From positions 682,001 through 746,000 of the forward strand of contig JAPZSB010000007.1 in assembly GCA_027531565.1 (NCBI GenBank): DNA of 64,000 bases, read 5' to 3'. The position numbers were made by a program, and so were the translations under genes. Positions 45,943 through 55,116 of the stretch are shown here, piece after piece. The notes beneath the pieces were generated by a model. It was given only the letters and a program-made list of their open reading frames with translations, was not told the DNA's origin and did not search any database. The first letter of the stretch is position 1; each line of letters begins with the position of its first letter. The stretch is from Beijerinckiaceae bacterium. GTDB taxonomy: Bacteria > Pseudomonadota > Alphaproteobacteria > Rhizobiales > Beijerinckiaceae.

Positions 45943-46893
45943 TCAGGCGGCTTTCCGGGCCTTCGGTGCCCAGTCGGCATACCAGCTCTTGAAGAGCCGG
46001 TGCTGGGCTTCGACATAATGCCGCTGGCTGTCGGAAAGGCTGTCGCTCTCGTTGAAGTGGAGAGCATATTCGGGATGGCCTTCGAGGACCATCAAATACT
46101 TGTAGTAGAGCACAAGATCGACACCCTCGTCGAAGGACGAGAGAACCGCCAGCGCCTGTTCGAGTTCCTGCGCCTCGCGCCGGGCCCGGGCATCGCCGCG
46201 CGCCGCCGCCTGGCAGAGCGAGACGAGGTGCAGCACCTCATGCGGGAGGGCATTGCCGATGCCGGTGATCGCGCCGGCGGCGCCGCAATTGACGAAGCCG
46301 TGGAAGACCTGCGTGTCGACGCCGACCATCAGGGTCAGCGCGGCATCGCGGCTGGTGATATGCTCGGCCGCATAGCGCAGGGAGGCGCCGCCGCCAAATT
46401 CCTTGAAGCCGACGAGATGCGGATAGCGGGCGCGCAGGGCGAAGAAGAGATCCGCCTTGGTCTCGTAGCCATAATAGGGGCTGTTGTAGATCACCGAAGG
46501 CAGATCCACCGCCGCCTCGAGAATGCCGGCAAAATGCGCCTGCTGCGCCGCGACCGACGAGCCGCGCGACAACACGCGCGGGATGATCATCAGGCCCTGC
46601 GCGCCGACCTTCTTCGCATGGGCCGCGAGCGCCGCCGCACGGGCCGGGCTCTGCGCGCCGGTGCCGACAATGACCGGCACGCCGGCGGCCACGAGGCGCT
46701 CGACGCCTTCCATCCGCTGTTCATCGGTGAGGAGCGGCCAGTCGCCCATCGAGCCGCAATAGACCACGGCGGACATGCCGGCGGCGATCAGGCTCTTGCC
46801 GGTGCGGACGAGGGCGTCGAAATCCGGCTTGCGGTCGGGGGTGCACGGCGTCATCAGCGCCGGGATGGTTCCTTGAAAAATGTTGGCAGGCAT
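45943..46893 (-). CDS. DHDPS-family lyase/deaminase, candidate hydroxyproline- or sugar-acid-pathway enzyme
   Basis: 316-residue class I aldolase fold. Schiff-base Lys in VGFKEFGG (about residue 165) and Tyr in VIYNSPYYGY (about 137) are present; the classical GTTGE loop reads YCGSMGDW, so it is not dihydrodipicolinate synthase. The MGDWPLLT and IPRVLSRGSS segments resemble rhizobial 1-pyrroline-4-hydroxy-2-carboxylate deaminases as I remember them. A ketodeoxy-sugar-acid dehydratase is the alternative. Either would yield alpha-ketoglutaric semialdehyde for the adjacent dehydrogenase. Confidence 0.82.
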   Translation of the reverse strand: MPANIFQGTIPALMTPCTPDRKPDFDALVRTGKSLIAAGMSAVVYCGSMGDWPLLTDEQRMEGVERLVAAGVPVIVGTGAQSPARAAALAAHAKKVGAQGLMIIPRVLSRGSSVAAQQAHFAGILEAAVDLPSVIYNSPYYGYETKADLFFALRARYPHLVGFKEFGGGASLRYAAEHITSRDAALTLMVGVDTQVFHGFVNCGAAGAITGIGNALPHEVLHLVSLCQAAARGDARARREAQELEQALAVLSSFDEGVDLVLYYKYLMVLEGHPEYALHFNESDSLSDSQRHYVEAQHRLFKSWYADWAPKARKAA

Positions 46894-46985
46894 GGTGCCC
46901 GGCTCCTCTCTGAGGCTGGTCAACCCAGCGTGAATTCATGGAAGGCCGGCCCGCAAGGGCCAGCCCGGACGTTTCCCCGGTCTAT

Positions 46986-47022
46986 CCGCCGAAGGGCGGG
47001 ATCGGCCCGCGAAAGGGCCGAT
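46986..47022 (-). other. Tandem hairpins between dctP and the lyase gene
   Basis: ATCGGCCC/GGGCCGAT (47001-47008 with 47015-47022, perfect 8 bp) and CCGCC/GGCGG (46986-46999) lie 19-55 bases past the DctP stop on the minus strand. They probably stabilise upstream receptor mRNA or partly terminate it. Confidence 0.5.
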
Positions 47023-47040
47023 CGGATCGCGCGGGCGGCG

Positions 47041-48024
47041 TTACAATGTCTTGCCGACCTGGCGCAGCTCGGACAGGATCGGCGCTTTCGGCAGCCAGAT
47101 CTTGTCATACTCCGCCACGACCTTTTCCGCATCGGCCGGATTGGCCTGGCGGATCGGGATCGGCGCGGCCCTGAACTGCTCGATCAGCTTCGGCTCGTTG
47201 CCAGCCAGCTCGTCGACCTGGCGGTCGAGTTCGGCCTTGACGATGCGGGTGATCAGTTCGCGGTCGGCCGGGGGCATCCCCTGCCAGACGCGGCCCGAGA
47301 CGAGGGCGATCACGGGCATGAAGATCGCATTCATCTGCAGGATGACCTTCGAGACCTTGTCGAAGCGCTGGTTCCACGAGAATTCGAGATCCGCCTCGAG
47401 CCCGTCGACCTGGCCATTGGTCATCGCGTCGAAGACCTGCGGGGTGGGAATCGGCGTCGGGGCGGCGCCGAGGAGCTGGTAGAAGTCACGATAGGCCGGC
47501 GTCGGGTTGATGCGCAGCTTCATGCCCTTGATATCGGCCAGCGAACTGATGTCCTTCGCGGAGAAGATCGCGCGCATGCCGGTAATGCCCCAGGCGAGGC
47601 CAACCGTGCCGGTTTCACGCGGGAGGACGTCAAACAGTTTGCCGGCAACCGGATGGCGCACAAGCTTGGCGATCTTGGCAGTGGAATCCACCACATACGG
47701 CGCGGTGATCGCGGCGATGGCCGGCACGCGCGAGCCGAGTTCGGCGGCCATGATCCAGCCCATGTCCAGAGCGCCGGACTGCATCTGCTGCAGCATGGCG
47801 GCCTCGTTGCCGAGCTGGCCGGCATGGAAGACCGTCAGCGTCATCCGCCCGCCGGATTCCGCCTTGAGGCGATCGGCAACGCGCAGGGCGGCGTTGTTCC
47901 AGGGATGGCCGGTCGGCGTCAGGATGCCGAGGCGCATCTCGCGCGCCTGGGCGACGAGGATGGTCGGCGCGGCCAGCGGAAGCGTGGCGCCGGCGGCAAG
48001 AAGGCTACGACGGGAGAGGGTCAT
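47041..48024 (-). CDS. TRAP receptor DctP, Tat-exported
   Basis: 327-residue periplasmic receptor. Start MTLSRRSLLAAGATLPLAAPTILVAQA carries a Tat motif. DctP landmarks: IKGMKLRINPTPAYRDF (about residue 155) with the ligand Arg, and NGQVDGLEADLEFSW (about 195). Belongs to the complete DctQ-M-P set on this strand. The solute is probably the compound degraded by the two downstream enzymes. Confidence 0.93.
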   Translation of the reverse strand: MTLSRRSLLAAGATLPLAAPTILVAQAREMRLGILTPTGHPWNNAALRVADRLKAESGGRMTLTVFHAGQLGNEAAMLQQMQSGALDMGWIMAAELGSRVPAIAAITAPYVVDSTAKIAKLVRHPVAGKLFDVLPRETGTVGLAWGITGMRAIFSAKDISSLADIKGMKLRINPTPAYRDFYQLLGAAPTPIPTPQVFDAMTNGQVDGLEADLEFSWNQRFDKVSKVILQMNAIFMPVIALVSGRVWQGMPPADRELITRIVKAELDRQVDELAGNEPKLIEQFRAAPIPIRQANPADAEKVVAEYDKIWLPKAPILSELRQVGKTL

Positions 48025-48041
48025 GCAAGGCTCCTTTCGGG

Positions 48042-49307
48042 TCATTTGAGGAGGGCGAGGGAAAGCGAGGGAAACAGCGAGAGCAGGACCAGCAGGATGC
48101 AGGCGATGATGAAGAAGGGCAGTGTCACGAGGAACATCTTCCCGGGTTTCGCGCCGGTCACTGCGGCGGCAACGAAGAAGCAGAGCCCCACGGGGGGCGA
48201 GAGCAGGCCGAGAACCAGATTGACCACGACCACCACGCCGAACTGGCGCGGATCGATGCCGTAGATCTCGGTCGCGATCGGCAGCAGGATCGGCACCGTC
48301 ATGATCAGGCCGGGAATGCCGTCGATCACCGTGCCGATGACGAGCAGGATGACGTTGGTGAGCAGCATGAAGCTGACCGGATCCTTCGCCACGGTCTGGA
48401 TCCAGGCGGCCGCGGCCTGCGGCACCTTGCCGTAGATCAGCACCCAGGAGAACACGGCCGCCGCCGCCACGAGGAACAGCACGATGGCGGAATAGATGCC
48501 GGCGCGCAGCAGCATGCGCGGCAGGCTGGAAAAGGCGAATTCCCGCGTCCAGTAGCGCCCGATCAGCGCGGCGGCGACCGAGCCGATCGCGGCGGATTCG
48601 GTGGGGTTGGCGAGGCCGCCGAGAATCGAGCCGACAATGACGACCGGGATGAGCAGGGTGGGGGCAGCGCCCAGGATCGTCCGGACCCGTTCGCCAAGAG
48701 TCCGACGATCGCCCGGCGGGTAGTTGTAGACGAAGCCCATGGCCGCGATGACGAGAAAGAACAGGCTGGTCAGGATCAGACCCGGCAGGATGCCGGCGAC
48801 CAGCATGTCGCTGACCGAGACCTGCGCCAGCACGGAATAGACGACAAACATCACCGAGGGCGGGATGATCGGGCCGAGCATGCCGCCATAGGCCGTGAGC
48901 CCGGCGGCGAAGGTCTTGTCGTAGCCCTTCTTCTCCATCTCCGGCACCATGATCTGCGCCATGATGGCGACCTGCGCCGTGGCCGAGCCGAGGATGGAGG
49001 CGACAAACATGTTGGCGAGGATGTTCACATAGGCCAGCCCGCCGCGCAGTGCGCCGACAAAGGCCATGGCCAGTTCGACGATGCGCCGCGTGATGCCGCC
49101 GCCATTCATGATCTCTCCGATCAGGATGAAGAGCGGGATGGCGATGAGGCCGTAGGAATCGACGCCGCCGAACAGCTGGAGCGGGTAGTTCTGATACAGG
49201 ATCGGGTTGCCGGAGGCGGCAATGTAGATCACGGCGCCGAGGCAGAGGCAGAGCCCGATCGGCACTCCGACCAGCATCATCAGCATGAACCCGGCGGAGG
49301 CGATCAT
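48042..49307 (-). CDS. TRAP large permease DctM
   Basis: 421-residue integral membrane transporter with about twelve hydrophobic segments; IPLFILIGEIMNGGGITRRIVE (about residues 55-75), GSATAQVAIMAQIMVPEM and PPSVMFVVYS are typical. Adjacent to DctQ with one base between and 17 bases from DctP. Sodium-coupled uptake with DctP as receptor. Confidence 0.95.
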   Translation of the reverse strand: MIASAGFMLMMLVGVPIGLCLCLGAVIYIAASGNPILYQNYPLQLFGGVDSYGLIAIPLFILIGEIMNGGGITRRIVELAMAFVGALRGGLAYVNILANMFVASILGSATAQVAIMAQIMVPEMEKKGYDKTFAAGLTAYGGMLGPIIPPSVMFVVYSVLAQVSVSDMLVAGILPGLILTSLFFLVIAAMGFVYNYPPGDRRTLGERVRTILGAAPTLLIPVVIVGSILGGLANPTESAAIGSVAAALIGRYWTREFAFSSLPRMLLRAGIYSAIVLFLVAAAAVFSWVLIYGKVPQAAAAWIQTVAKDPVSFMLLTNVILLVIGTVIDGIPGLIMTVPILLPIATEIYGIDPRQFGVVVVVNLVLGLLSPPVGLCFFVAAAVTGAKPGKMFLVTLPFFIIACILLVLLSLFPSLSLALLK

Positions 49308-49308
49308 C

Positions 49309-49953
49309 TCAGTTCACCCCGTCCACGTCGCCGGCACTGAAACCCGGCATCACCGCCTTCGGGGCGCGGCCGAGATCTTCCAGCAGGTTGGCGATACCGT
49401 GGATCACCATCGACACGGCGAAAAGCGGCATGACGAGATAGAGGATCCAGGTCGGCCAGTTCAGCGTCTGGGTGCGTTCGGTATAGACGAAGTTGAAGGT
49501 CTGGCCGGCGAATTCCCGCGCGTCGAACCCGGCGCGGGCAATGCCCACCGGGTCGAGCCAGAGCCAGCACATGACCGCGAGGGCGAGAGCGAAGGCAATC
49601 ACGCCACACGTGGCGATGATGCGGGCGCGGCGCTGCCAGAGCGGCGGGAGCCGTTCGGTGAGCATGGTCACCGCGAAATCGAGCCGCAGGCGCGTCATGG
49701 CCGAGGCGCCGATAAACGTGAGCCAGACCACCGAATAGACCGCGGATTCATCGACCCAGTAAATCGAGCGACCCATGTAGCGGGTGGTGACGTTGAGCAG
49801 GACGAGCAGGACGAGAAGCCCCATCAGGCCCATGATCGCGAGGCGCTCGGCCGCCAGCAGGCCGTCGGAGAGGCGGATCCAGAATCGGGCCAGCGGCCCC
49901 TGCTGCATCCGGGGCCATGACAACTCGGCTTGGGTCATCGGCACATCGCTCAT
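49309..49953 (-). CDS. TRAP small permease DctQ
   Basis: 214-residue four-helix membrane subunit with WVDESAVYSVVWLTFIGASAMTR (about residues 64-86), the typical DctQ helix 2 signature. The ATG at 49953 lies directly beside an AT-rich palindrome with no visible ribosome-binding site, so the transcript may be leaderless, or a later Met (49938 or 49908) may be used. First gene of the operon. Confidence 0.9.
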   Translation of the reverse strand: MSDVPMTQAELSWPRMQQGPLARFWIRLSDGLLAAERLAIMGLMGLLVLLVLLNVTTRYMGRSIYWVDESAVYSVVWLTFIGASAMTRLRLDFAVTMLTERLPPLWQRRARIIATCGVIAFALALAVMCWLWLDPVGIARAGFDAREFAGQTFNFVYTERTQTLNWPTWILYLVMPLFAVSMVIHGIANLLEDLGRAPKAVMPGFSAGDVDGVN

Positions 49954-49975
49954 TTATATAATGTAGATTGTATAA
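49954..49975. promoter_or_regulatory. AT-rich inverted repeat at the dctQ start
   Basis: TTATATAAT-GTAG-ATTGTATAA, arms matching at 8 of 9 positions with a 4-base spacer, touches the DctQ start codon. It looks like a GntR-type operator overlapping a promoter -10 region, in an otherwise GC-rich neighbourhood. Confidence 0.45.
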
Positions 49976-50091
49976 AATTTGAAGTCAAGCAGATTTCCCT
50001 GCCCGGGATGCATCCTGCCATGGCGGCGGGGATTGGCAAGGGGCGGAACAGCGTTGGGTCGGGACGGGCCAAAGCAATCCCGCCGGAGTGC

Positions 50092-50583
50092 TCAGGCGAG
50101 GCTGCGCCACTCGCTGGGGCTGGGCGGCGAGAGCGGCGTATAGGCACAGCGATCGGGCTTGAGATCGATCAGCGGCGTGCCGTCGAGACAGTCGAGGCCG
50201 CGCACCCGCAGCCGGGGACCCTCGATACCCAGCAGCGTGACCATCGAGGTGGCGATCGGATTGGGCCGGACAGGCGAGCGCAGCGCGAACGTTCCGCGCG
50301 TCTCCCCGTCGGATTTCGGCGATTGCAGCAGGAGGTCGCGCCGGGCCCGGTGCATCCAGTAGAGCACCTCGATCCGCTCGAAGGCCTCCAGCCCCTTGAG
50401 GGCCGGCGCCCAGTGCGGATCCAGTTCGATCGTGCAGACGGGTCCGTCGGACTTGCCCTGCCGCGGGCATTGGTCGCGGGTGGCAAAGGGCGTGCGGATC
50501 ACGCCGATGAAATAGAGCCCGGCATCGGGGGCCGTGGGGAGGGTCGTCTCGATCTCGCCCTTGCGGGTCCCGTCATGCGTCAT
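50092..50583 (-). CDS. trmO: tRNA (N6-threonylcarbamoyladenosine(37)-N6)-methyltransferase TrmO
   Basis: 163-residue TsaA/YaeB-family enzyme that methylates t6A37 of some threonine tRNAs using S-adenosylmethionine. Landmarks: FIGVIRTPF (about residue 25), WMHRARRD, FALRSPVRPNPIA (about 97-109) with the SPxRPNPI signature and LDGTPLIDLKP (about 130). Monocistronic; transcribed divergently from the exonuclease fusion. Confidence 0.92.
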   Translation of the reverse strand: MTHDGTRKGEIETTLPTAPDAGLYFIGVIRTPFATRDQCPRQGKSDGPVCTIELDPHWAPALKGLEAFERIEVLYWMHRARRDLLLQSPKSDGETRGTFALRSPVRPNPIATSMVTLLGIEGPRLRVRGLDCLDGTPLIDLKPDRCAYTPLSPPSPSEWRSLA

Positions 50584-50711
50584 GCCCTGCCCTCCGGAGC
50601 GCGTGTCCGACCAAAGACTACCGCGATTTCAACCGGTTGCCACCTCGTTTCGCTGCAATGCAGATGGCGGCATGCTGCAGAATGGCTTACCCTCACAGCA
50701 AGGAGAACGCC

Positions 50712-52802
50712 ATGTCCGATGCCACCCCGCTCATCGCCCTGGAAGCCGTGGTTCTCGACACGGAGACCACCGGCCTCGACCCGGGCAAGGTCCGGATCCT
50801 GCAGGTCGGAGCGGTGCATCTGGCGCGGGGGCGGATCACGGAGAGCTTCGAACGGAAGGTCAACCCGGGCGTCGCCATCCCGCCGGAAACGACGCAGGTG
50901 CACGGGCTCACGGCAGAGATGCTGGCGGACGCGCCGGGCTTCGCCGATATCCATGCCGATCTCGCTGCCTTTGCCGGCGCGCGCGTGATGATCGGGCACA
51001 ATATCGGCTTCGATCTTGCCGTGCTCGAGCGGGAATGCGCCATGGCCGGCCGGCCGGTTTTCTGGACGCATATCCTCGATACGCGGCTTCTGGGCGAATT
51101 GTGCTTCCCGCGGCTCGGCGGCTTCACGCTCGACAAGTTCGCCAGCCATCTCGGGCTTGCCATCACCGACCGGCATGATGCCCTCGGCGATGCCCGGCTG
51201 ACGGCGCAGATCTTCCTCGCGCTCGTGCCGATCCTGAAGACGCGCAACATCCGGACGCTGGGCGAGGCGGAAACCGCCTGCCGGCGGCTGACCGAAGCGC
51301 TGGACAGCTATCACCGCGCCGGCTGGGCAGAGCCTGTCCGGCCGAAGGCCGCACCGGACACGGTGCTCTCCCGTATCGATGCCTTTCCGTTCCGCCACCG
51401 CGTGCGCGACATTGCCAGCCAGCCGCCGGTCTGGATCGGGCCGGACGTGACCTTCGGCGACGCCATCCGGCTGATGGCGGAGAAGGGCATTTCCTCCGTC
51501 TTCGTCTCGACGGAGGCGGCGCGCCTCGCCGAGCCGATCGGCATCCTGACCGAGCGCGACGTGATCCGCCTTGTCGGGCTTGACGGCCCGTCCTCGCTGG
51601 GGCGCCCGGCCGGAGAGCTCGCAAACCGGCCGCTGGAAACCGTGCCGGCGGATGCGTTCATCTACCGTGCCATCGGACGGATGGAACTGAAGCATATCCG
51701 CCATCTCGGCGTCGTGGACGAGGATGGCGCGATGATCGGCGCCGTCTCCGCGCGCGACCTGCTGCGCCTGCGCTCGTCGGATGCACTGGCCCTCGGGGAT
51801 GCGATCGACCAGTCGCAGGATGTGGGAGACCTCGCCGCCGCCTGGGGCCGGCTGCCGCTGGTGGCGCGGCGTCTGAGCAGCGAGGGCGTGAATGCGCGCG
51901 AGATCGCCGCGATCATCAGCCGCGAGATCGGCGCGCTCACCCGCCGTGCCGCGCGCGAGGCCGAACGGGGCATGGTGGAGGCCGGCCGCGGCCCGGCCCC
52001 GGCGCCCTACGCCGTGCTGGTTCTGGGCTCGGGCGGGCGCGGCGAGTCGCTGCTCATTCCCGATCAGGACAATGCGGTCGTCCATGCCGGCACCGAGGCG
52101 GATACCGCCTGGTTCCTCGAACATGGCGCCCGGATGAACACGATCCTCGATGATATCGGGATCCCGCTCTGCAAGGGCGGCGTCATGGCCGGCCGTCCGG
52201 ACTGGAACGGGACGCTCGATGCCTGGCGGCAGCGGATCCGCGGCTGGACTGAAACCGTCGATCCGCAGGACCTGCTGGCCGTGGACATCTTCTTCGATTT
52301 CCGGTTCGTGGAGGGAGATGCCGGCCTCGCCGCAACCCTCCGCCAGGACGCGCTGGCCGCCGCCCATGAAGCCCGGCCGATGATCAAGCTGCTGGCCAAC
52401 CAGATCGGCAGCTGGTCGCCGCCGGTCGGGTTTCTCGGGCGGATCCAGGCCGAAGACGGGCGCGTCGATCTGAAGCGCGGCGGGCTGTTCCCCGTCGTCG
52501 CGCTGGCGCGGTGCCTCGCGCTCAGCCACGGTATCGCCCATCGCAACACGGCGGACCGGCTGCGGGCGCTGCGGGAGATGAAGATCGGCGCCGATTCCGA
52601 CCTCGCCATGCTCGAAGCGGCGCAGGCGGATCTGTCGGGCTTCATCCTGCGGCAGCAACTGGCCGATATCGCCGAAGGGATGCCGCCGAGTACGTCGGTC
52701 GAACTGCGCCGGCTCTCGAAGAGCGAACAGGCGGAATTGCGGGATCTGCTGGCCGGGCTGAAGATCGCCCCTGCCCTCGCGCATGACCTGCTGTTCTCGT
52801 GA
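50712..52802 (+). CDS. Exonuclease-CBS-DUF294 nucleotidyltransferase fusion
   Basis: 696-residue multidomain protein. Start MSDATPLIALEA has AAGGAG 6-11 bases upstream. Residues 10-175: DEDDh 3'-5' exonuclease with LDTETTGLD, GHNIGFDLAV and HDALGDARLT. About 205-350: paired CBS domains (ISSVFVSTEAA; HLGVVDEDGAMIG). About 400-530: DUF294 nucleotidyltransferase with LGSGGRGESLLIPDQDNAVV. About 540-690: its helical C-terminal partner. CBS domains generally bind adenine nucleotides and DUF294 is related to GlnD-type transferases, so an adenylate-sensing nucleotidyl modifier is plausible; target unknown. Monocistronic, convergent with bchJ by nine bases. Confidence 0.88.
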   Translation: MSDATPLIALEAVVLDTETTGLDPGKVRILQVGAVHLARGRITESFERKVNPGVAIPPETTQVHGLTAEMLADAPGFADIHADLAAFAGARVMIGHNIGFDLAVLERECAMAGRPVFWTHILDTRLLGELCFPRLGGFTLDKFASHLGLAITDRHDALGDARLTAQIFLALVPILKTRNIRTLGEAETACRRLTEALDSYHRAGWAEPVRPKAAPDTVLSRIDAFPFRHRVRDIASQPPVWIGPDVTFGDAIRLMAEKGISSVFVSTEAARLAEPIGILTERDVIRLVGLDGPSSLGRPAGELANRPLETVPADAFIYRAIGRMELKHIRHLGVVDEDGAMIGAVSARDLLRLRSSDALALGDAIDQSQDVGDLAAAWGRLPLVARRLSSEGVNAREIAAIISREIGALTRRAAREAERGMVEAGRGPAPAPYAVLVLGSGGRGESLLIPDQDNAVVHAGTEADTAWFLEHGARMNTILDDIGIPLCKGGVMAGRPDWNGTLDAWRQRIRGWTETVDPQDLLAVDIFFDFRFVEGDAGLAATLRQDALAAAHEARPMIKLLANQIGSWSPPVGFLGRIQAEDGRVDLKRGGLFPVVALARCLALSHGIAHRNTADRLRALREMKIGADSDLAMLEAAQADLSGFILRQQLADIAEGMPPSTSVELRRLSKSEQAELRDLLAGLKIAPALAHDLLFS

Positions 52803-52811
52803 CGGCCGCCG

Positions 52812-53408
52812 CTAAAGCCCGAAACCGGGTCCGAGCACGGAGAATGTGCTCTCCGCCGGATCGGGCCGGTTCGGTTCGGCGCCGATGACGCGGCAGGCAG
52901 GGCTGACGAGATGGCGGAACAACGTCTCGAAGACGGCGCGGTGCCAGGGATCGCCCGGTGCAACGGCAAGCGGATTGGCCATGACCGCGAGGTCAAGCTG
53001 ACGGCCCATCCGGTAACGGAAGGCGCCGGTGCCGCAGAACGTCCAGGCGTGGCGGGCAATGGCCCCGACGAGCAGCCGGGCCGCCAGCCGGGCCGGCAGA
53101 CGAGGCAGCAGCCACCGCGCGGGAGCGGGAATTCGGTTGGCCAGAATATAGATGCCGGTCCGATGGCCTGCCTCCTGCAGCAGCATCGCCGCATCGCGGG
53201 GCGGAAAGACGCGGACAAGGGCCGCATGGACCTCACGCACCAGGGCTTCCGGCACCATGACGGAAGGCGGCTCCTCCCACCAGCCGCCCTGCCCTGCCGC
53301 CGCGAAGACGGACCGGCCGTGCTCCGCGCCCATCCGCTCCGCCAGCACGTCGCGAAGCTGGATCACGGCATTGGGGCCGATCCGGCCGGGATCAGTGGGG
53401 CGGGCCAT
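52812..53408 (-). CDS. bchJ: Bacteriochlorophyll biosynthesis protein BchJ (V4R domain)
   Basis: 198-residue V4R-domain protein originally called 4-vinyl reductase. The N-terminal [21 protein letters not shown], the segment [21 protein letters not shown] and the late [17 protein letters not shown] match BchJ. The GTG/ATG choice: ATG at 53408 is used; its start overlaps the bchE end by 17 bases. True divinyl reductases are BciA/BciB, and BchJ is thought to aid the pathway (possibly substrate delivery) rather than catalyse reduction. Confidence 0.88.
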   Translation of the reverse strand: MARPTDPGRIGPNAVIQLRDVLAERMGAEHGRSVFAAAGQGGWWEEPPSVMVPEALVREVHAALVRVFPPRDAAMLLQEAGHRTGIYILANRIPAPARWLLPRLPARLAARLLVGAIARHAWTFCGTGAFRYRMGRQLDLAVMANPLAVAPGDPWHRAVFETLFRHLVSPACRVIGAEPNRPDPAESTFSVLGPGFGL

Positions 53409-55041
53409 GGGGAACAGACTCGTCCATCTGCCGCGAACCGCCGCCGCAGGCGAGAACCGGCTCGCGTTCCGCATCGAGCTGGGCCTTCACGGCCTTCTTG
53501 CGTTCCTGGGCGCGCTGGCGGCGGTCCTGGATTGCAACCCAGTCCTCCATCTGCGCCGGCGCGATCTGGCGGCTGTCATCGAAGTGGAAGTCCACGGTCT
53601 TTTTTGTCTGCGGGCCCCAATAGCCGACCTTGCCAAGATCGTAGAAGGTGCGCTGCACGCCGGCCCGAAGGAAGGCCTTCAGGCAGCCGAGCAGGTATTT
53701 GCGCCGGAACCCGGTGCCGCGCCACGGATAATGGAACAGCGCCTTCTTCATGTAGAAGCGGCGGTAGTTCTTCATCACGCCATCGAGCAATTCGCCACGC
53801 TCCATCGCGTCGGGCTTCATGATCGGGGTGACGAAATTGTATTTCGAGAAGTCGAACACCTCTACCTTCTCCCCCAGTTCCTGGAAGAGCGGCGTGAAGG
53901 GCCAGGGCGTGTACATCGACCAGTTGGCGAGGTCGGGCTGCCAGTCCCAGGCCATCCGGTAGGTCTCTTCCAGCGTTTCCGGGGTCTCGTTGTCGAGGCC
54001 GACGATGAACTGGGCCTCGGTGAAGATATCGGCCTCGCGCAGCAGGCGGATCGCCTCCTTGTTCTGGTTGACCTTGGTTTCCTTGTTGAACCGGTCGAGC
54101 TTGAGCTGCGCCGCCGCTTCGGTGCCGAGGCTGACATGGACCAGCCCGGCCTTGCGCCAGAGCGGCAGGAGGTCCCTGTCGCGCATGATGTCGGTCACGC
54201 GGGTATTGATGCCCCACTTGACCCGGTCGGGCAGGCCGCGCGCGATCAGCTCCTCGCAGAATTCGGTGAACTTCTTCTTGTTGATGGTCGGCTCCTCGTC
54301 CGCGAGGATGAAGAAGCCGACCTGATGGTCATTCACCAGCCGCTCGATCTCGTCGACCACGGCCTTCGGCTCCCGGATGCGGTAATCGCGCCAGAACTTC
54401 CACTGCGAGCAGAAGGAGCAGGTGAAGGGACAGCCGCGCGCCATGTTGGGGATGGCGACCCGCACGCCCAGCGGGACATAGATGTATTTCTCCCATTCCA
54501 GCAGCGACCAGTCCGGGTTGATCGCCTCGAGATCCTTGACCGTCGGTGCGGCCGGAGTGGCGACGATGCTCTCGCCATCGTTGAAGGCGAGGCCGGCGAT
54601 CTGCGACCGGCTTTCCAGCCAGCGATCCTCGGCCACAGCCTGCACGAGATTGCGGAAGATCTCCTCGCCCTCGCCCCGGACGATCACGTCGATCCAGGGC
54701 GCCTCGGACAGGACCTGCTTGTACATGAAGGTGGCATGGACGCCGCCGAGCACGCGCAGCGCGCCGGGGCAGACATCCCGGGCAATCTCCAGCACCCGTT
54801 CGGCCATGTAGATCGACGGGGTGATCGAGGTGACGCCGATCACGTCGGGGCGGTAATCCCGCATCCGCGCTGCCAGGGTCTCGTCATCGAGATGATTGGT
54901 CATGGCATCGACAAAGACGATGTCCCTGAAGCCGGCGGAACGGAGCGAGCCCGCGAGATAGGCGACCCAGGCAGGAGGCCAGTTCCCGGCGATCTCGGCA
55001 CCGCCGGAATGATAATTCGGATGGATGAGCATCACCCGCAT
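53392..55041 (-). CDS. bchE: Mg-protoporphyrin IX monomethyl ester anaerobic oxidative cyclase BchE
   Basis: 549-residue radical-SAM enzyme that forms the fifth ring of bacteriochlorophyll with oxygen from water. N-terminal cobalamin-binding-like domain (about residues 1-150: [34 protein letters not shown]). The SAM iron-sulfur motif CPFTCSFC uses Cys204, Cys208 and Cys211, and the BchE tail is [31 protein letters not shown]. Length is normal. RBS AGGGAG lies 10 bases upstream. An FNR/FixK box lies 58 bases upstream, matching its need for low oxygen. Followed by bchJ, overlapping. Confidence 0.97.
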   Translation of the reverse strand: MRVMLIHPNYHSGGAEIAGNWPPAWVAYLAGSLRSAGFRDIVFVDAMTNHLDDETLAARMRDYRPDVIGVTSITPSIYMAERVLEIARDVCPGALRVLGGVHATFMYKQVLSEAPWIDVIVRGEGEEIFRNLVQAVAEDRWLESRSQIAGLAFNDGESIVATPAAPTVKDLEAINPDWSLLEWEKYIYVPLGVRVAIPNMARGCPFTCSFCSQWKFWRDYRIREPKAVVDEIERLVNDHQVGFFILADEEPTINKKKFTEFCEELIARGLPDRVKWGINTRVTDIMRDRDLLPLWRKAGLVHVSLGTEAAAQLKLDRFNKETKVNQNKEAIRLLREADIFTEAQFIVGLDNETPETLEETYRMAWDWQPDLANWSMYTPWPFTPLFQELGEKVEVFDFSKYNFVTPIMKPDAMERGELLDGVMKNYRRFYMKKALFHYPWRGTGFRRKYLLGCLKAFLRAGVQRTFYDLGKVGYWGPQTKKTVDFHFDDSRQIAPAQMEDWVAIQDRRQRAQERKKAVKAQLDAEREPVLACGGGSRQMDESVPHGPPH

Positions 55042-55070
55042 GTGTCCAACCTCCCTGACATAGGAAGGTC

Positions 55071-55112
55071 AGGCTAGGAAGGCGAGTGTCAGGCGTCTTT
55101 GACACACATCAA
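55071..55112 (-). promoter_or_regulatory. FNR/FixK-dependent bchE promoter
   Basis: Minus-strand TTGAT-GTGT-GTCAA (55112-55099) differs from the FNR/FixK consensus TTGAT-N4-ATCAA at one base. TAGCCT at 55076-55071 lies where the -10 would fall if the box centre is at -41.5, the class II arrangement; the start would be near 55064. Confidence 0.7.
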
Positions 55113-55116
55113 CGGG

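Noticed and set aside
50580-52784. Open frame of about 734 codons on the minus strand opposite the exonuclease fusion
   Set aside because: Composition and lack of motifs indicate a shadow of the plus-strand gene.
52812-55041. A complete photosynthesis gene cluster
   Set aside because: Only bchE and bchJ are present; no bchCXYZ, puf, crt or bchFNBHLM genes flank them.
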